Source of the DNA: Methanolobus sediminis
GTDB lineage: Archaea > Halobacteriota > Methanosarcinia > Methanosarcinales > Methanosarcinaceae
NCBI RefSeq assembly: GCF_031312595.1
Contig: NZ_CP133592.1
Coordinates: forward strand, 2,418,001-2,482,000
DNA length: 64,000 nt
Reading direction: 5' to 3'
In this document: one piece after another, positions 14,932 through 22,834 of the stretch
How positions within the stretch are numbered: the first letter of the stretch is position 1
Layout of the letters: each line of letters opens with the position of its first letter
Position numbers and translations under genes: made by a program
Notes under the pieces: model-generated
What the model saw: only the letters and a program-made list of their open reading frames with translations
Told to the model about the DNA's origin: nothing
Databases searched by the model: none

Positions 14932-17301
14932 ATGGATTCGTTTACAGCAATTACTATAGCGGTTTTTTTGCCATTTATTTTGGCCGGTATATTGCCTGCC
15001 GTTGAAAAACTTCTAAAGGATAAAGTAGGATGGTACGCTTCCGCCACTGCATTGCTGAGTTTACTGTTGGTTGCTCAGGTTGCACCGGAGATCATACACG
15101 GGGGGACTATTCAGGGAACTATAGAATGGCTTCCTTCAATGGGGATTAACCTTTCTTTCTATGCCGATGGTTTGAGTATAATGTTCGGTTTCATCGTATC
15201 CGGCATTGGTGTTATTATCATGTCATATTCCAACGGATACATGTCAAAGAAAGAGGATCTTCCAAGATATTACCAGCAGCTTCTTTTCTTCATGGGGTCA
15301 ATGCTCGGTATGGTGTTCTCTGCTAACACTATTCAACTTTTCATATTCTGGGAACTTACCAGTATCACTTCTTTCATGCTTATCGGTTACTGGCGTAACA
15401 GACCAATGTCAGTTTACGGAGCAACCAAATCAATGCTTATTACCGCTTCAGGCGGTTTATTCATGCTTGCAGGATTTTTGGTGTTACACGCTATCACCGG
15501 AACTTTCGACATTCCCACTATATTACATAATGAATCCATAAGGGAAGCCCTGCAAAATCACAACCTTTTCATCTATGCACTTATTCTCATATTCATCGGT
15601 GCTGCCTCAAAGTCAGCACAGGGTCCATTTTACATATGGCTTCCAAATGCAATGGAAGCACCAACCCCGGTCAGTGCGTTTCTGCACTCAGCCACAATGG
15701 TAAAGGCCGGTATCTATCTCGTAGCAAGGATACACCCAATGTTCTCAGGTACTGATGCTTGGTTCATTCTGGTAAGCGGAGTAGGAATATTCACTATGCT
15801 CCTTGCAGGTTTCCTTGCTTTCAGGCAGACCGATATCAAAGGAATTCTGGCATATTCCACCATCAGTCAGCTTGCTTATCTCATGACAATGTACGGTTAC
15901 ACCACCCATAATGAACCTGGAATTGGTGTGGCAGCTGCAACATTCCATCTTCTTAATCACGCAACATTCAAGGCATGTCTCTTCCTTGTGGCAGGTATAG
16001 TAGCACATGAAGCTGCGACTAGGGATATTACGAAAATGGGTGGTTTGCGTAAAGAAATGCCAATAACGTTCATAGTGGCTACCATTGGAGCATTATCCAT
16101 GGCAGGAATCCCGCCTCTTAACGGATTCCTTAGTAAGGAGATGTTCTACGAGTCATCTGTTGAGATGGGTCATCTTCTTGGCGGACCATACACAATACTC
16201 ATCCCTGCACTTGCGGTGCTGGGTGGTGTTTTTACATTTGCTTATTCAATCAAATTTATAGACGGTATTTTCCTTGGTAAAAGACCAACAAAGGGACTGC
16301 CTGAGCACATACATGATCCTTCAATGATAATGCTTGCACCGGCAATTTTCCTTGCAGGTCTTATTATACTGTTCGGACTTGTACCTTCAATTCCGGTACA
16401 CAACTTCATTGAGCCAACAGTTTCAGGAATTCTTCTTGAGGAAGCTAACCTGCACGTACAGCTCTGGCATGGATTCACAATCTCACTGATGATGACCATA
16501 GTAACATTTATCCTGGGTCTCCTTATTTACACTCAGTACGACAGGATCGCAGAGTGGCAGAACAGGTTCAATGCAAGGTTCCCATGGTTCAGTGTCAATT
16601 ACTATTATGATGGTGCAGTGAATAATGCAAAGGATGTTACATTCAAATTCTCAAGCAGGATGCAGCCTGGTCCGGTAAAGAACTATGTGATCGCTGTTCT
16701 GCTCTTGACACTTGCAATGTTTGCAATTCCTGCAACGATGCTTGGTGCAAACCTTATACCGCAGAACCTTAATTTCGATGTTCCACTTTATGAAGGTCTG
16801 ATATTCCTGTTCATGATAGTTGCAGCTCTTGGTGCAGCATTACTGCCAAGATACTTGCCTGCCATCATAGCTCTTTCAGGTCTTGGATATCTGGTTGCTC
16901 TGCTGTTCATATATCTGCAGGCACCTGATCTGGCACTCACACAGGTTCTGGTAGAGACACTTTCGACTATTATTTTCCTGCTGGCACTTGTAAAGATCCC
17001 GCAGAAATTCAAGGAACATATCCCTGCCACAACACTTACCAGGGATCTTATAATATCTGTGGCTGTATCAGCAATGATTTTCTTACTGCTGATAAATGCA
17101 ACACAGGGAATAGTTCCACCATTTGAAACTCTCTCCTATTATTTCATAGAGAAGAGTCTTTCACTTGCAGGCGGTCATAACATTGTGAACGTCATTATCG
17201 TGGATTTCAGAGGATATGATACACTTGGTGAGATTTCTGTGCTCTGTCTTGCAGCACTTGGCGTTTATAATCTTATACACAGCAGGGGTGAGGACGAATG
17301 A
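14932..17301 (+). CDS. mrpA: Mrp Na+/H+ antiporter subunit A
   Basis: A 789-residue polytopic protein, the large subunit of the multisubunit sodium/proton antiporter. It is homologous to NuoL of complex I: the ion-channel motifs FWELTSITSFMLIGYW, GAASKSAQGPFYIWLPNAMEAPTPVSAFLHSATMVKAG (with channel Lys and His) and AYSTISQLAYL are clear. After about residue 630 it continues into the DUF4040/MnhB-like extension (LPAIIALSGLGYLVALLF...QAPDLALTQVLVETLS) that marks MrpA rather than NuoL. It begins an operon of seven genes that overlap by four bases. In methanogens Mrp adjusts the sodium and proton gradients for ATP synthesis. Confidence 0.95.
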   Translation: MDSFTAITIAVFLPFILAGILPAVEKLLKDKVGWYASATALLSLLLVAQVAPEIIHGGTIQGTIEWLPSMGINLSFYADGLSIMFGFIVSGIGVIIMSYSNGYMSKKEDLPRYYQQLLFFMGSMLGMVFSANTIQLFIFWELTSITSFMLIGYWRNRPMSVYGATKSMLITASGGLFMLAGFLVLHAITGTFDIPTILHNESIREALQNHNLFIYALILIFIGAASKSAQGPFYIWLPNAMEAPTPVSAFLHSATMVKAGIYLVARIHPMFSGTDAWFILVSGVGIFTMLLAGFLAFRQTDIKGILAYSTISQLAYLMTMYGYTTHNEPGIGVAAATFHLLNHATFKACLFLVAGIVAHEAATRDITKMGGLRKEMPITFIVATIGALSMAGIPPLNGFLSKEMFYESSVEMGHLLGGPYTILIPALAVLGGVFTFAYSIKFIDGIFLGKRPTKGLPEHIHDPSMIMLAPAIFLAGLIILFGLVPSIPVHNFIEPTVSGILLEEANLHVQLWHGFTISLMMTIVTFILGLLIYTQYDRIAEWQNRFNARFPWFSVNYYYDGAVNNAKDVTFKFSSRMQPGPVKNYVIAVLLLTLAMFAIPATMLGANLIPQNLNFDVPLYEGLIFLFMIVAALGAALLPRYLPAIIALSGLGYLVALLFIYLQAPDLALTQVLVETLSTIIFLLALVKIPQKFKEHIPATTLTRDLIISVAVSAMIFLLLINATQGIVPPFETLSYYFIEKSLSLAGGHNIVNVIIVDFRGYDTLGEISVLCLAALGVYNLIHSRGEDE

Positions 17302-17714
17302 CAACCTTGATCACAAAAACAGTAACAAAGATATGTTTACCTTTGGTCATCCTCTTCTCGATATCCCTCTTACTTGCGGGACATAATAATCCCGGAGGAG
17401 GATTTATTGGCGGTGTCATGTTTGCTTCAGTTATTGCACTGACTTACGTGGCATTCGGTCTTAAATACATAAAATCATTCTTTAACCCGGACTGGGGTAA
17501 CTGGTTTGGATTTGGCTTATTGCTGGCTGCACTTACAGCTTTCTCAGCAATTGCCTTTTCACACAACTTCTTCAGGAGTGCTGTGGAATTTGTCCATCTT
17601 CCATTCTTCGGAGAAATCGAATTGGTATCAGCCGGTCTTTTTGATATAGGAGTTTATTTCGTGGTAATCGGAGGATTGCTTTCCATTTTCAAAAACGTAG
17701 GTGATGACAAATGA
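17298..17714 (+). CDS. mrpB: Mrp antiporter subunit B
   Basis: A 138-residue membrane protein with four predicted segments. The MnhB signature AGHNNPGGGFIGGVMFA lies near residues 27-43. Its ATG overlaps the mrpA stop by four bases, and its stop overlaps mrpC in the same way. It works as part of the Mrp complex in the cytoplasmic membrane. Length and motif match the family. Confidence 0.95.
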   Translation: MTTLITKTVTKICLPLVILFSISLLLAGHNNPGGGFIGGVMFASVIALTYVAFGLKYIKSFFNPDWGNWFGFGLLLAALTAFSAIAFSHNFFRSAVEFVHLPFFGEIELVSAGLFDIGVYFVVIGGLLSIFKNVGDDK

Positions 17715-18139
17715 ACAATACATTGCTCTCTCTTACAATAGCAATTCTGTTCGGTATCGGTACTTTCCTTATACTGCGCCGTGATATTGTCAGAGTTATT
17801 ATCGGACTTGGTGTCCTTTCACATGCAGTGAACCTTCTGATAGTATCCGCAGGAGTTTTCTCCGGAACAAAAGTGCCAATAATCACAGATGATGGCGGAC
17901 ACGGAGCTGCAGAAGCAACAGGAAGTATCTTTACAGATTCTCTCTCACAGGGAATACTTGCACCTATTATAGAAGCAGGTCATCAGGTGGATTATGTTGA
18001 CCCTCTTGTTCAGGCTCTTGTACTGACAGCCATTGTAATCAGTCTGGCTACAACAGCATTCATATTGATCCTTGCATACCGCATTTACGAGGAATATGGA
18101 ACTACTGACATAAGGGAACTCAGGAGGCTCTGGGGATGA
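17711..18139 (+). CDS. mrpC: Mrp antiporter subunit C
   Basis: A 142-residue NuoK-like subunit with three predicted membrane segments. Typical motifs are IGLGVLSHAVNLLIVSAG and DPLVQALVLTAIVISLATTAFILILAYRIYEE. A hydrophilic insert of about 30 residues (IITDDGGHGAAEATG) lies between segments two and three, common in archaeal and bacterial MrpC. It overlaps its neighbours by four bases on both sides. Confidence 0.95.
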   Translation: MNNTLLSLTIAILFGIGTFLILRRDIVRVIIGLGVLSHAVNLLIVSAGVFSGTKVPIITDDGGHGAAEATGSIFTDSLSQGILAPIIEAGHQVDYVDPLVQALVLTAIVISLATTAFILILAYRIYEEYGTTDIRELRRLWG

Positions 18140-19674
18140 ACCTGTCAACTCATATCCCTATCATACTGATAGCCACTCCAATACTTGTGGCTGCTCTCAT
18201 GATACTTCTTCGAAAACAGCCTGGGATACAGAAAGTATTGAGCGTTGCTGTCTCATTTGTAATGTTAATCCTGAGTATAATTTTGCTTATGCAGGTATGG
18301 TCAGGTGGCATTCAGGCCTATGAAGTAGGAGAATGGGGAAAATACGGAATCATATTGGTGGCAGACCTTCTGAGTTCAGGAATGGTTGTGCTTACATCAT
18401 TCGTTTCATTCCTTTCACTAATATACTCACTTGATTACATCGAGAGAAAATCATTGAGTGCATCTTACTATCCGCTCTTCAGTCTGCTGGTTGCAGGACT
18501 TAACGGTTCCTTCCTCACAGGAGATATCTTCAATCTTTTCGTATTCTTTGAGTTACTTCTGCTCTCATCATGCGGACTTGTAATCGCAAATGAGCAGGGT
18601 GGTGTCACAAAGAGTTCCGACAAGATGGAGGCCACTTTCAAGTACCTTGTACTCAACATGTTAAGTTCAATTGTAATGCTCATTGCAGTATCTTCACTTT
18701 ATGCAACAACAGGAACACTGAACATGGCTGATATATCAGTCAAACTCAGTGCAATGAGTGCAGCAGGAACACTTCCCTGGTATATTTTTGCCATTGCTCT
18801 GATGTTCGTTGTGGTCTTTGGTAACAAGGCTGCAATATTCCCGCTTCATTACTGGCTTCCGGATGTACACCCCACAGCACCATCACCCATAAGTGCAATG
18901 CTTAGTGGTGTACTTATCAAGGTGGGAGCATACGGAATGCTCAGGGTATTCTTCCTGATATTCATTGATACTCTTGATATTTTCAAGCCTGTAATAATGT
19001 ATCTTGCACTGGCAACCATTGTTGTCGGAGCAATTTCAGCAGTAGCGCAAACTGATGTAAAACGCCTGCTTGCGTATTCCAGTGTAAGCCAGATTGGTTA
19101 TGTTTTCCTTGGTATCAGTTTTGGAAGCATCTACGGAATAACAGCAGCACTTGTATATCTTGTAAATCACGCAGTAGCAAAGTCAATGCTTTTCCTTACC
19201 TCAGGCGGAATCATTCACCACGCAGGAACCAGGGACATGAGAAAAATGGGCGGCATGGTTGATAGTGCACCACTGATGTCACTTATGTTCCTTGTCGGTG
19301 CCATGTCAATTGCAGGAATGCCACCACTGGGTGGTTTTATTGCCAAGCTCAATCTTTTTGATGCCGGTATCGGTGAACAGTATTACTTTGCAATAGGAAT
19401 TGCACTTTTCTTTGCAATATTCACTCTTTTCTACATGTTCAGGGCAATGTTACTCATGTTCTGGGGAGAGAAAAGGGACGTTGAAAAATACGGAGAGTAT
19501 TCCAGTCACAAGCTCTCACTTCTGATGACACTGCCAATAGTCGTGCTTGCACTGACAGTCGTTGCATTCGGAATTTATGCAGAACCATTGATAGCACTTG
19601 CAAATGCAACAGCCCATCAGATCGTTGACCCGCAACCGTATATTGATGCTGTATTGATGAGGGTGGTAAGATGA
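18136..19674 (+). CDS. mrpD: Mrp antiporter subunit D
   Basis: A 512-residue NuoN/NuoM-like channel subunit with about 14 membrane segments. The conserved Glu and Lys residues of this class lie in FNLFVFFELLLLSSCGLVIAN and GNKAAIFPLHYWLPDVHPTAPSPISAMLSGVLIKVGAYG, and AYSSVSQIGYVFLG is also typical. With MrpA it forms the two antiporter-like ion paths of the complex. It overlaps mrpC and mrpE by four bases each. Confidence 0.95.
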   Translation: MNLSTHIPIILIATPILVAALMILLRKQPGIQKVLSVAVSFVMLILSIILLMQVWSGGIQAYEVGEWGKYGIILVADLLSSGMVVLTSFVSFLSLIYSLDYIERKSLSASYYPLFSLLVAGLNGSFLTGDIFNLFVFFELLLLSSCGLVIANEQGGVTKSSDKMEATFKYLVLNMLSSIVMLIAVSSLYATTGTLNMADISVKLSAMSAAGTLPWYIFAIALMFVVVFGNKAAIFPLHYWLPDVHPTAPSPISAMLSGVLIKVGAYGMLRVFFLIFIDTLDIFKPVIMYLALATIVVGAISAVAQTDVKRLLAYSSVSQIGYVFLGISFGSIYGITAALVYLVNHAVAKSMLFLTSGGIIHHAGTRDMRKMGGMVDSAPLMSLMFLVGAMSIAGMPPLGGFIAKLNLFDAGIGEQYYFAIGIALFFAIFTLFYMFRAMLLMFWGEKRDVEKYGEYSSHKLSLLMTLPIVVLALTVVAFGIYAEPLIALANATAHQIVDPQPYIDAVLMRVVR

Positions 19675-20165
19675 AAAGATATATTGCCTACTCAACAATA
19701 CTGGCTCTGGTATGGTGTTTTGTCCATGGTACTGTAAGCATTAACAACTTCATACTGGGACTGATTATTGCACCATTTATTATCAGGCCATTCAAGACTC
19801 TGTTCCCCTTTGACCTTGAGTTCTCTTTCAGCAATGCGCTGAAAAAGATACCGGCACAAATCAAGTATCTGTATGTACTTATAGTGGAGATCATAAAGGC
19901 GAACATCATGGTTGCAAAGATTGTGTTGCAGCCAACTATCGATATAAAGCCGGGCATTATTGCTGTACCAATTGATTCCAAAACAGACATTGGTATCACT
20001 GCCATTGCAAACACAATTACCCTTACACCTGGTACATTGACCATCGATGTATCTGATGACAAGTCTATCCTGTATGTGCATGCAATCGATGCAACAGATC
20101 CGGAAGGAATAGCCCAGTCCATAAAGAATGATCTGGAAAAATACACAATGGAGGCATTCGAATGA
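19671..20165 (+). CDS. mrpE: Mrp antiporter subunit E
   Basis: A 164-residue subunit with two to three N-terminal membrane segments and a soluble C-terminal domain. The MnhE signature is IANTITLTPGTLTIDVSDD near 104-122, followed by the usual LYVHAIDATD. It overlaps mrpD and mrpF by four bases and is required for complex assembly in studied bacteria. Confidence 0.95.
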   Translation: MKRYIAYSTILALVWCFVHGTVSINNFILGLIIAPFIIRPFKTLFPFDLEFSFSNALKKIPAQIKYLYVLIVEIIKANIMVAKIVLQPTIDIKPGIIAVPIDSKTDIGITAIANTITLTPGTLTIDVSDDKSILYVHAIDATDPEGIAQSIKNDLEKYTMEAFE

Positions 20166-20422
20166 ACCTGCTTAACTATTCACTTATTTTTATGGTGATA
20201 TCTTTTATCCCCTGTCTTTACAGGGTTATCAAAGGCCCTACAATACCTGACAGGGTTGTAGCTCTGGATGCTATGACAACGATCATAGTTGTAATGCTGG
20301 GTATCTATTCATATGTCCATGAATCCGTGTTCTTCATGGATGTGGCACTTGTACTTGCTATTATTTCCTTTGTAGGAACCGTAACGGTTGCCAAGTATCT
20401 TGATGAAGGGGTGGTATTTTGA
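20162..20422 (+). CDS. mrpF: Mrp antiporter subunit F
   Basis: An 86-residue membrane protein with three segments. The family motif GPTIPDRVVALDAMT is at about residues 25-39, with a conserved Asp pair. Its stop shares three bases with the mrpG start. Confidence 0.95.
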   Translation: MNLLNYSLIFMVISFIPCLYRVIKGPTIPDRVVALDAMTTIIVVMLGIYSYVHESVFFMDVALVLAIISFVGTVTVAKYLDEGVVF

Positions 20423-20790
20423 GTACAGCTTCAATGATTCTGGATATCCTGAGCAATATCGTCCTTGTGATTGGTCTGTTCTTTGTCTTCCTGGCAATGC
20501 TCGGACTTGCAAGGCTTCCTGATGTATATAACAGGTTGCACGCAACCACAAAGATCGGTACTTTAGGTGCTTTTGGTGTAATGCTCAGCATACTGCTTAA
20601 GGTAGGTTTTTCACCGATGGGTGTTAAGGCATTGACTGTAGCACTTTTCATTCTGGTCACATCCCCGGTTGCAGCTCATATGATAAGCCGTGCGGCCCAC
20701 AGGCACGGTGTTGGCCTGTGCAAGGAATCAGTGATCGATGAGTATGGAAAGGCATGTAATGCAGGCTGTCCTGTACCAGAGGAAGACTAA
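20419..20790 (+). CDS. mrpG: Mrp antiporter subunit G
   Basis: A 123-residue subunit with three membrane segments. The motif MLGLARLPDVYNRLHATTKIGTLGAFGVML is characteristic of MnhG/MrpG. It uses a TTG start at 20419-20421, overlapped by the mrpF stop and preceded by GGGGTGG as ribosome site. A Cys-bearing C-terminal extension (GLCKESVIDEYGKACNAGC) is longer than in many bacterial MrpG. It is the last gene; a hairpin terminator follows. Confidence 0.93.
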   Translation: MSTASMILDILSNIVLVIGLFFVFLAMLGLARLPDVYNRLHATTKIGTLGAFGVMLSILLKVGFSPMGVKALTVALFILVTSPVAAHMISRAAHRHGVGLCKESVIDEYGKACNAGCPVPEED

Positions 20791-20807
20791 TATTACAATT
20801 ACAGAAT

Positions 20808-20858
20808 GAAAGAGCAGGTGCGTCAGTTCTGCACTGAAGCCTCTTTCTTTATTTCTAT
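20808..20858 (+). terminator. Hairpin terminator of the mrp operon
   Basis: GAAAGAG (20808-20814) pairs with CTCTTTC (20841-20847), with an inner GTGC/GCAC stem at 20818-20821 and 20831-20834, followed by a T-rich run. It begins 17 bases after the mrpG stop. Confidence 0.65.
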
Positions 20859-20894
20859 TTTGTATTTTCGGGATATCTGCATTTATTTTTGTAT

Positions 20895-20939
20895 AGCATT
20901 TTTGAAATCATCTATACTAAATGCTTTTTTTGATTTCAA
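20895..20939. repeat. Two interleaved inverted repeats
   Basis: AGCATTT (20895-20901) is complementary to AAATGCT (20919-20925), and TTGAAATCA (20902-20910) to TGATTTCAA (20931-20939). The order A-B-A'-B' means the two stems cannot form as nested hairpins. They are either alternatives or a pseudoknot. Confidence 0.45.
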
Positions 20940-21026
20940 AGCCTTAACATTAAATCCTATCTGTATATACGAATTTCTTCATCGAAATTAATATGTAACA
21001 GTGTGAAATTAACTCCCTTATTATCT

Positions 21027-21086
21027 GTGAGCGGGTTGGGGAGTGGGGGTTAGTGTGGGAGTGGGGTTAAAAACAGACCCGCTCAC
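21027..21086 (+). other. Stem-enclosed G-quadruplex motif
   Basis: GTGAGCGGGT (21027-21036) and ACCCGCTCAC (21077-21086) form a perfect 10-bp stem. The loop holds four G-runs, at 21038-21041 (4 G), 21045-21049 (5 G), 21057-21059 (3 G) and 21063-21066 (4 G), separated by 3, 7 and 3 bases, a canonical quadruplex pattern. The loop also contains an imperfect duplication of GGGAGTGGGG. The surrounding DNA is AT-rich with no gene nearer than 235 bases on either side. Confidence 0.6.
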
Positions 21087-21145
21087 TGAATGCTTAGATG
21101 AAATCATCATATATAAGTGTTATCTACAAACTATATACAAAATAG

Positions 21146-21190
21146 ATTTATGCCTAAAAAGGATAATATTCACTTAGTAATGGCATAAAT
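21146..21190. repeat. Inverted repeat upstream of sua5
   Basis: ATTTATGCC (21146-21154) and GGCATAAAT (21182-21190) are perfect 9-bp inverted copies, 27 bases apart, 131 bases before the sua5 ATG. This could be a regulator site. The rest of the gap from 20859 to 21320 shows no coding sequence. Confidence 0.4.
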
Positions 21191-21320
21191 GTCTTTCTCG
21201 TTTTATGGACAATTTTCTACAGGCGAACAAAAACCTTATGAGCATTATTGTTCAATAGGTTTCATTCCATTACATGCTAATAAATGCTTCTTAAAATAAC
21301 TCTACATTGTTTACTGAGAC

Positions 21321-22376
21321 ATGACAAAAGATACAAAAGTCTTCTATGTAAGTGAAAAACTTGAATCTGCACCTCTGGATGAGGCAGCAAAAATACTGTC
21401 ACAAGGTGGAACCGTTGCTTTTCCAACGGAGACTGTATACGGGCTTGGAGCTAATGCTCTGGACGAAAAAGCTGTGATGCAGATATTTGAAGCTAAAGGC
21501 AGACCTGCCGATAATCCGCTTATAGTTCATGTTACTTCCAGAGATGACTGCGAATCTCTTGTTCGTGCAATACCGGAAAAAGCATCGTTGCTTATGGATA
21601 AGTTCTGGCCCGGACCTCTTACTATTATAATGGAAAGAAAAGAAATTGTCCCCGACGTCACAACCGGTGGACTTGATACGGTTGCAATAAGGGTTCCTGA
21701 AAATAAAATTGCAATAGAGCTTATTAAAAGGTCAGGAAAACCTTTGGCTGCTCCCAGTGCAAATCTCTCCGGAAAACCAAGTCCGACATCAGCAGAACAT
21801 GTTATTGCAGATCTTTCCGGGAGGATAGATGCTGTTGTTGATGGAGGTGACGTTATCATAGGTCTGGAATCAACCGTTGTTGATGTGACTTCAGAGATAC
21901 CTGCGATTCTCAGGCCGGGGAAGATCAGCAAAGAAGAACTTGAAGAATGCATTGGAGAAGTGAAAGTCGCTTATGATGATAAAGTCCATCCTGAAAGCGA
22001 GACTGTTCGTTCTCCCGGAATGAAATATACACATTATTCTCCCAAAGCCGGAGTAATTCTGGTAGAGGGTGATAATGAAGCAGTTGTCTGTAGAATAAAA
22101 GAACTTCTTGAAGATCTCCACATGCGGAATGCGAAGGCTGGACTGATGCTCACAGAAGAGTCGAAGAAACATTTCTCAGGAGTAGAATCATTCTCAATTG
22201 GTTGCAAAGATAAACCTGAACAGGCTGCAAAATCTCTCTTTTATGGTCTTCGTTTTCTTGATCTTAAGAATGTGGATATTATTATAGTAGACGGTTCATT
22301 TGACCCCAGGGGAATCGGTGCAGCCGTATTTAACAGAGTTCGCAAGGCAGCAGATATGATAATCAAGGTCCGGTGA
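21321..22376 (+). CDS. sua5: L-threonylcarbamoyladenylate synthase (Sua5, two-domain)
   Basis: A 351-residue enzyme that makes threonylcarbamoyl-AMP from threonine, bicarbonate and ATP, for the t6A modification of tRNAs reading ANN codons. The YrdC domain covers about 1-210, with the motifs GGTVAFPTETVYGLGANA, KGRPADNPLIVHV, FWPGPLTII, PSANLSGKPSPT and STVVDVT. A linker with SPGMKYTHYSP leads into the C-terminal Sua5 domain, so this is Sua5 rather than the short TsaC form. A small membrane protein gene follows four bases after the stop. Confidence 0.94.
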   Translation: MTKDTKVFYVSEKLESAPLDEAAKILSQGGTVAFPTETVYGLGANALDEKAVMQIFEAKGRPADNPLIVHVTSRDDCESLVRAIPEKASLLMDKFWPGPLTIIMERKEIVPDVTTGGLDTVAIRVPENKIAIELIKRSGKPLAAPSANLSGKPSPTSAEHVIADLSGRIDAVVDGGDVIIGLESTVVDVTSEIPAILRPGKISKEELEECIGEVKVAYDDKVHPESETVRSPGMKYTHYSPKAGVILVEGDNEAVVCRIKELLEDLHMRNAKAGLMLTEESKKHFSGVESFSIGCKDKPEQAAKSLFYGLRFLDLKNVDIIIVDGSFDPRGIGAAVFNRVRKAADMIIKVR

Positions 22377-22380
22377 TCAT

Positions 22381-22614
22381 ATGGATAAAGAAAGGAAAAG
22401 TCAAATTCAAGATAAACAAAAAAACATTGCTATTCTTAAAAGGAACAAGAGCTTGCTCAAAGCAAACATCTTAATCCTTGGTGCAGGCCTATCTTTAAGT
22501 TATTTTGGTAAAGGGGATATAGGGGACCCTCTTATCTGGCTTGGTATTATTATATTTGCGTACACTATGTTCACTGGAATGGTTGCCAGTCAACAATTAA
22601 AGTCCCAAAGATGA
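22381..22614 (+). CDS. Small two-segment membrane protein
   Basis: A 77-residue protein with a charged N-terminus (MDKERKSQIQDKQKN) and two predicted membrane helices near 27-43 and 51-68, joined by GKGDIGDP. GGTGATC before the ATG serves as ribosome site and overlaps the sua5 stop, so it is probably translated from the sua5 message. It is not recognised. Confidence 0.65.
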   Translation: MDKERKSQIQDKQKNIAILKRNKSLLKANILILGAGLSLSYFGKGDIGDPLIWLGIIIFAYTMFTGMVASQQLKSQR

Positions 22615-22784
22615 TTCCTTAATATAGAAGTAATTCTCATTTATTTTGAACTTAGGTTTATGAATAAATATAATCTACAGTTTTTTTGCAGGTAACTATC
22701 AAAAATATATCTTTGGCAGAGCATCGGATTATCCCTAATTTCAATAAGTTTTTAACCGATAAACCGTATAGTAAAGCAGAATTC

Positions 22785-22805
22785 CCATGAAAGCAGCTTT
22801 CATGG
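22785..22805. promoter_or_regulatory. 21-bp perfect palindrome before sufC
   Basis: CCATGAAAGC (22785-22794), a single central base, then GCTTTCATGG (22796-22805) form a perfect inverted repeat, 29 bases before the sufC ATG. Its position in the likely leader or start region fits an operator; as RNA it could only fold with a few central bases unpaired. The rest of the 22615-22834 gap is AT-rich with no reading frame. Confidence 0.6.
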
Positions 22806-22834
22806 ATATATTGTCATAAAAAGGAGGCCATATT

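Noticed and set aside
20806-20991. 61-residue forward frame after mrpG
   Set aside because: It begins inside the terminator hairpin, is Phe/Ile-rich and has no ribosome site.
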